Positions 12,240 to 14,788 of a stretch of DNA of 14,788 bases are shown one piece after another. Under the pieces are notes generated by a model. The model was given only the letters and a program-made list of their open reading frames with translations. It was not told where the DNA came from and did not search any database. Source of the stretch: an uncultured Clostridia bacterium (GTDB lineage: Bacteria; Bacillota; Clostridia; Christensenellales; UBA1242); the NCBI GenBank assembly GCA_947626155.1, contig CANQRC010000022.1:1-14788 (forward strand), in the 5' to 3' direction. Each line of letters opens with the position of its first letter. Positions within the stretch are counted from its first letter, which is position 1. The translations under genes were made by a program, and so were the position numbers.

Positions 12240-14788
12240 TGGACGGCAGGCTTAAGACAAAAAATTGGAGTTTCCACTCAAGACGCGTCAAAGACGGCAT
12301 GGAAATAAAACGCCCTGCCACACTTTTTCCTAAACTGTTTAGGAAGTTTTTTCTATTTATTTCTGTTGCACTTTGCACTTTCTTTGGCTGCATTTATCTT
12401 TTCAACGGCGGACTTGGGCTTATGCCTGGGCAGGAAACGCCTGCCGAACAACCTTTCCTGCAACTGATTGGAAACATTATGGGCATAAACAACATCAGCG
12501 TGGGCAAGGACGAAAATTTTGAACTTATTTTGCGTTATCTAGACGAAGACTCAGCCACGGGGGAGGCCACAAACCTAAACCTTGCCGTCAAGGGTTATGT
12601 TGTCTATGACGCCGAACAGGGAATGGACATAAACCTCAACTTTTATGACAAAATTAAACTTGGGCAGGAGCAAAACAATCTTGGAATTTTGATTATTGAT
12701 GACAGCGAGCCACCAATTTATAATGTTCGCGTGAACAGCGTTGGAAGCGATTTCTATTTGGGAATAAACGACCGCGACTACAAAATTGACACAAAGTCCT
12801 CATTTGGCGGCGGGTTGAACATTGATTTGAGCGGCGCTTTTGACATTATAAAACAAAACCTTCCTTTCGACTTTGACGCAATTATCAAAACCGCTTTGGG
12901 CTTTGGGATTGACGAACTTGACATGGAGGCCTTGGGGCAGAACCCAACAAAACTCAAAACAGGTGGCTACCAATTTGAGATAAGGCCTGCAAGCCGCGAG
13001 GACGAAGAGGGCAAAAGGATTTACTCTCCACTTAAAGCAATTGTTAAAACCGACAGCAACTACAACATCATCTCGGCGGAAATTGACCAAATAAATTTGG
13101 AAAATTATAAAATAAGATTCTCCGCTCCAGATGTTGTTATGAACAACGACAAAATTCAAGTTGAAGAGGCAAAGCCAGAAGAATTTGTTGACCTTACAAA
13201 TGTAAACAAGTTTGTTGAATATAGCGAAAACCTATTCAAATACAACAAATTTATTAAGGGCGATGCCACATTCACGCTTAAGGACAAAACTTACACGGCA
13301 GATTTTGCGCTTGAAAACGGCAAAAATGTTTTGCTGGAAACCAACATTGACGGTCTTGAAGTGAAAATTGTTTACAAAGACGGCTTTGTCTATCTTTCTG
13401 CCGACGATGTAAAGGTGAAAGTTGCCGCTGACAAAAAGTGGGTTGACGCGCTTGACAGAATTTTGTCCAAACATTTTGGAACAAGTGTGGAAGAAAAACT
13501 GACCGAATTTTTGAACAAATTCAAGCAAAAATTCTCTTCCGAAAACATGGAAAACACCATTTTTGGATTTTTGAGCAAAAACCTTGGCACGCCAGAAAAT
13601 ATAATGAAATTTTTGCCAAAAACATCCGCTTTTGACGGGAATACTTACAGCCTCACTTGGGAAAATGGCGAAACACTTTCTTTGACAAGGGCTGCCCAGA
13701 CTGTCACGGTTTTGGAAGAGGTTGTTCCTGAAGAAGGGGTTGAGGATGGCTTAGAAGATGGCGCGGGCGAGGGTGAAAGCGAGCCTGTTCAAAAAGAAGT
13801 TCAAAAACAAATTTATGTTCTTGACCGCGTGGCTCTTAAACTTGCAAAAGAAGACGCAAGCATCAATTTTGACATTGCAGAAAGCGGCTTTGAGTTCGAC
13901 GGAAGCGGCTATGAAAACGCAGACGCGCTTTTGGGGCTTGAGGGGCTTGTTGACGAAATTCTTACCGCAAAATCTTTTGGCGGCACGGCGAACATCACCT
14001 TCAAGGGCGAAAAAATTGAGGGCGAATATCTTGTCAACTTTGACGACGGCAGCGCTTGCATCAAATATCAAACAACTCTCTTTGGCGAGACGGTTGAAAT
14101 TTACGCTGACCTAAAACTTTCTGCCGAGGGCGAAATTGAGGCGGGAAATGTTTATCTTGTGCTTGGCGAGGGCGAGGACAGAGTTGTAATCAGGGGCGAC
14201 TATCAGCAGCTTGATGGCTACATTGAAAAAATTAAGGCGCTTTTGCCAAATCAAAACGTCTCCGAGCAGGAAGTTAAAACTGTCGTTGAAAAGATAAAGG
14301 CGGTTTTGGCGGAACTTGTGAAACTTGACATGGATATTGATGCACTTTACACTGTTGAAAGCGTGGAGGTTGTTGAGGACACCGCATACATCACAGTCCG
14401 CTATGAGGAAATTTTGATTGATTTGACCGTTAAGATCATAGAAGAAAAAGTTGTCATTCCAACTGAAAATGAAAACCTTCTTAATCTGCTTGATAAGGTG
14501 AGCGCGGTTAAAAAATATGTAGAAGGGCAAGTGTTTGACTTTACCTTTACATTCGGTTACAACAATATTAATTTCACAGGCACAGCACATCTGGATGTGA
14601 AGAACAAAGTATTTGAGGTGGACGGACTGAAACTTGGCGAGGACGAGATTAGCCTTAGATATGCCGAAGGAATGCTGTATGTAATCTACAACAAGAAAGT
14701 GGGCGAGGGCTTTGTTGCAAGCAAACTTAAAGTAAATGTGACAAAGGTAATGGCAGAGGGCGGCCTTGCAAGTGTAGTTAAAGGAATG
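12239..14788 (+). CDS. Large membrane-anchored surface protein with repeated beta-hairpin plus helix modules (partial, 3' end outside)
   Basis: The frame from ATG 12239 is open for 850 codons to the last base of the window, so the C-terminus is missing. GGAGGT (12227-12232) lies six bases before the ATG, which overlaps the upstream TGA. A basic cytoplasmic stretch (1-36, including KRPATLFPKLFRK) precedes one hydrophobic helix (about 37-56). The rest is predicted outside. Hairpins of similar pattern recur near residues 172 (SDFYLG), 382 (DGFVYLS), 636 (GNVYLV) and 811 (EGMLYV). The first three are followed by an amphipathic helix, for example near 400-425 and 655-700; the stretch after the fourth runs off the window. 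Repeated strand pairs such as GDATFTLKDKTYTADF (340-355) and GTANITFKGEKIEGEY precede or lie between them. An acidic loop lies at about 493-521. The pattern loosely suggests tandem lipoprotein-like barrels; no named family is recognised. Confidence 0.85.
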   Translation, partial: MDGRLKTKNWSFHSRRVKDGMEIKRPATLFPKLFRKFFLFISVALCTFFGCIYLFNGGLGLMPGQETPAEQPFLQLIGNIMGINNISVGKDENFELILRYLDEDSATGEATNLNLAVKGYVVYDAEQGMDINLNFYDKIKLGQEQNNLGILIIDDSEPPIYNVRVNSVGSDFYLGINDRDYKIDTKSSFGGGLNIDLSGAFDIIKQNLPFDFDAIIKTALGFGIDELDMEALGQNPTKLKTGGYQFEIRPASREDEEGKRIYSPLKAIVKTDSNYNIISAEIDQINLENYKIRFSAPDVVMNNDKIQVEEAKPEEFVDLTNVNKFVEYSENLFKYNKFIKGDATFTLKDKTYTADFALENGKNVLLETNIDGLEVKIVYKDGFVYLSADDVKVKVAADKKWVDALDRILSKHFGTSVEEKLTEFLNKFKQKFSSENMENTIFGFLSKNLGTPENIMKFLPKTSAFDGNTYSLTWENGETLSLTRAAQTVTVLEEVVPEEGVEDGLEDGAGEGESEPVQKEVQKQIYVLDRVALKLAKEDASINFDIAESGFEFDGSGYENADALLGLEGLVDEILTAKSFGGTANITFKGEKIEGEYLVNFDDGSACIKYQTTLFGETVEIYADLKLSAEGEIEAGNVYLVLGEGEDRVVIRGDYQQLDGYIEKIKALLPNQNVSEQEVKTVVEKIKAVLAELVKLDMDIDALYTVESVEVVEDTAYITVRYEEILIDLTVKIIEEKVVIPTENENLLNLLDKVSAVKKYVEGQVFDFTFTFGYNNINFTGTAHLDVKNKVFEVDGLKLGEDEISLRYAEGMLYVIYNKKVGEGFVASKLKVNVTKVMAEGGLASVVKGM

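Noticed and set aside
12286..12301. ATG 12299 as start of the large surface protein
   Set aside because: No ribosome site precedes it, whereas ATG 12239 has GGAGGT at ideal spacing and overlaps the upstream stop.
12380..12400. Lipobox in the large surface protein (TFFGC)
   Set aside because: The -3 position is Phe rather than Leu-like, and the hydrophobic helix continues past the Cys.
1..14788. CRISPR array, transposase or prophage genes
   Set aside because: No regularly spaced repeats, DDE/HUH transposase motifs or phage structural genes were seen on either strand.

Overview
The window reads as chromosomal DNA of an AT-rich Gram-positive bacterium, most likely a Bacillota of the Clostridia type. 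The support is: consensus housekeeping promoters (TTGACA-like, 17-base spacer, TATAAT-like) at seven sites; strong AGGAGG-type ribosome sites on most genes; tRNA genes that all encode CCA; a comEC-holA gene pair as in many Bacillota; and normal use of TAA, TAG and TGA stops. No phage, transposase or CRISPR array is visible. The exact lineage cannot be fixed from the window.

Layout. Bases 1-450 hold three + strand tRNAs (Gln-CTG, Lys-TTT, Gln-TTG). Between the first two lies a compact three-armed inverted-repeat element bordered by a second copy of the tRNA-Gln 3' end. Next come an alpha/beta hydrolase (504-1295), an intergenic repeat, and a membrane-anchored protein with a long acidic linker (1465-2532). 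The latter converges on a cytoplasmic Cu/Zn superoxide dismutase (2541-2993, -) through a shared terminator. A class I methyltransferase (3141-3809, -) and tRNA-Ser-CGA (-) follow.

From 4104 the + strand carries a probable operon of a short comEC lacking the metallo-beta-lactamase domain, holA (DNA polymerase III delta) and an HD-domain hydrolase. Then comes a strongly expressed-looking single-gene unit for an unrecognised 646-residue membrane protein (7361-9301) and a 91-residue protein carrying the metal-site spacing of encapsulated ferritins (9380-9655). tRNA-Leu-CAG (-) lies head to head with an RlmD-type rRNA methyltransferase (9886-11094). The window ends in a two-gene, translationally coupled unit of membrane-anchored extracytoplasmic proteins (11253-12239 and 12239 to the window edge). 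The second is open for 850 codons and has no stop inside the window.

How it fits together. Core information-processing genes (tRNAs, holA, the rRNA methyltransferase) alternate with envelope proteins of unknown role. The SodC and ferritin-like genes suggest defence against oxygen and iron stress. At least two and probably three + strand genes look leaderless: their promoter places the transcript start at or within four bases of the ATG, and no ribosome site is present. No gap between genes exceeds 300 bases.
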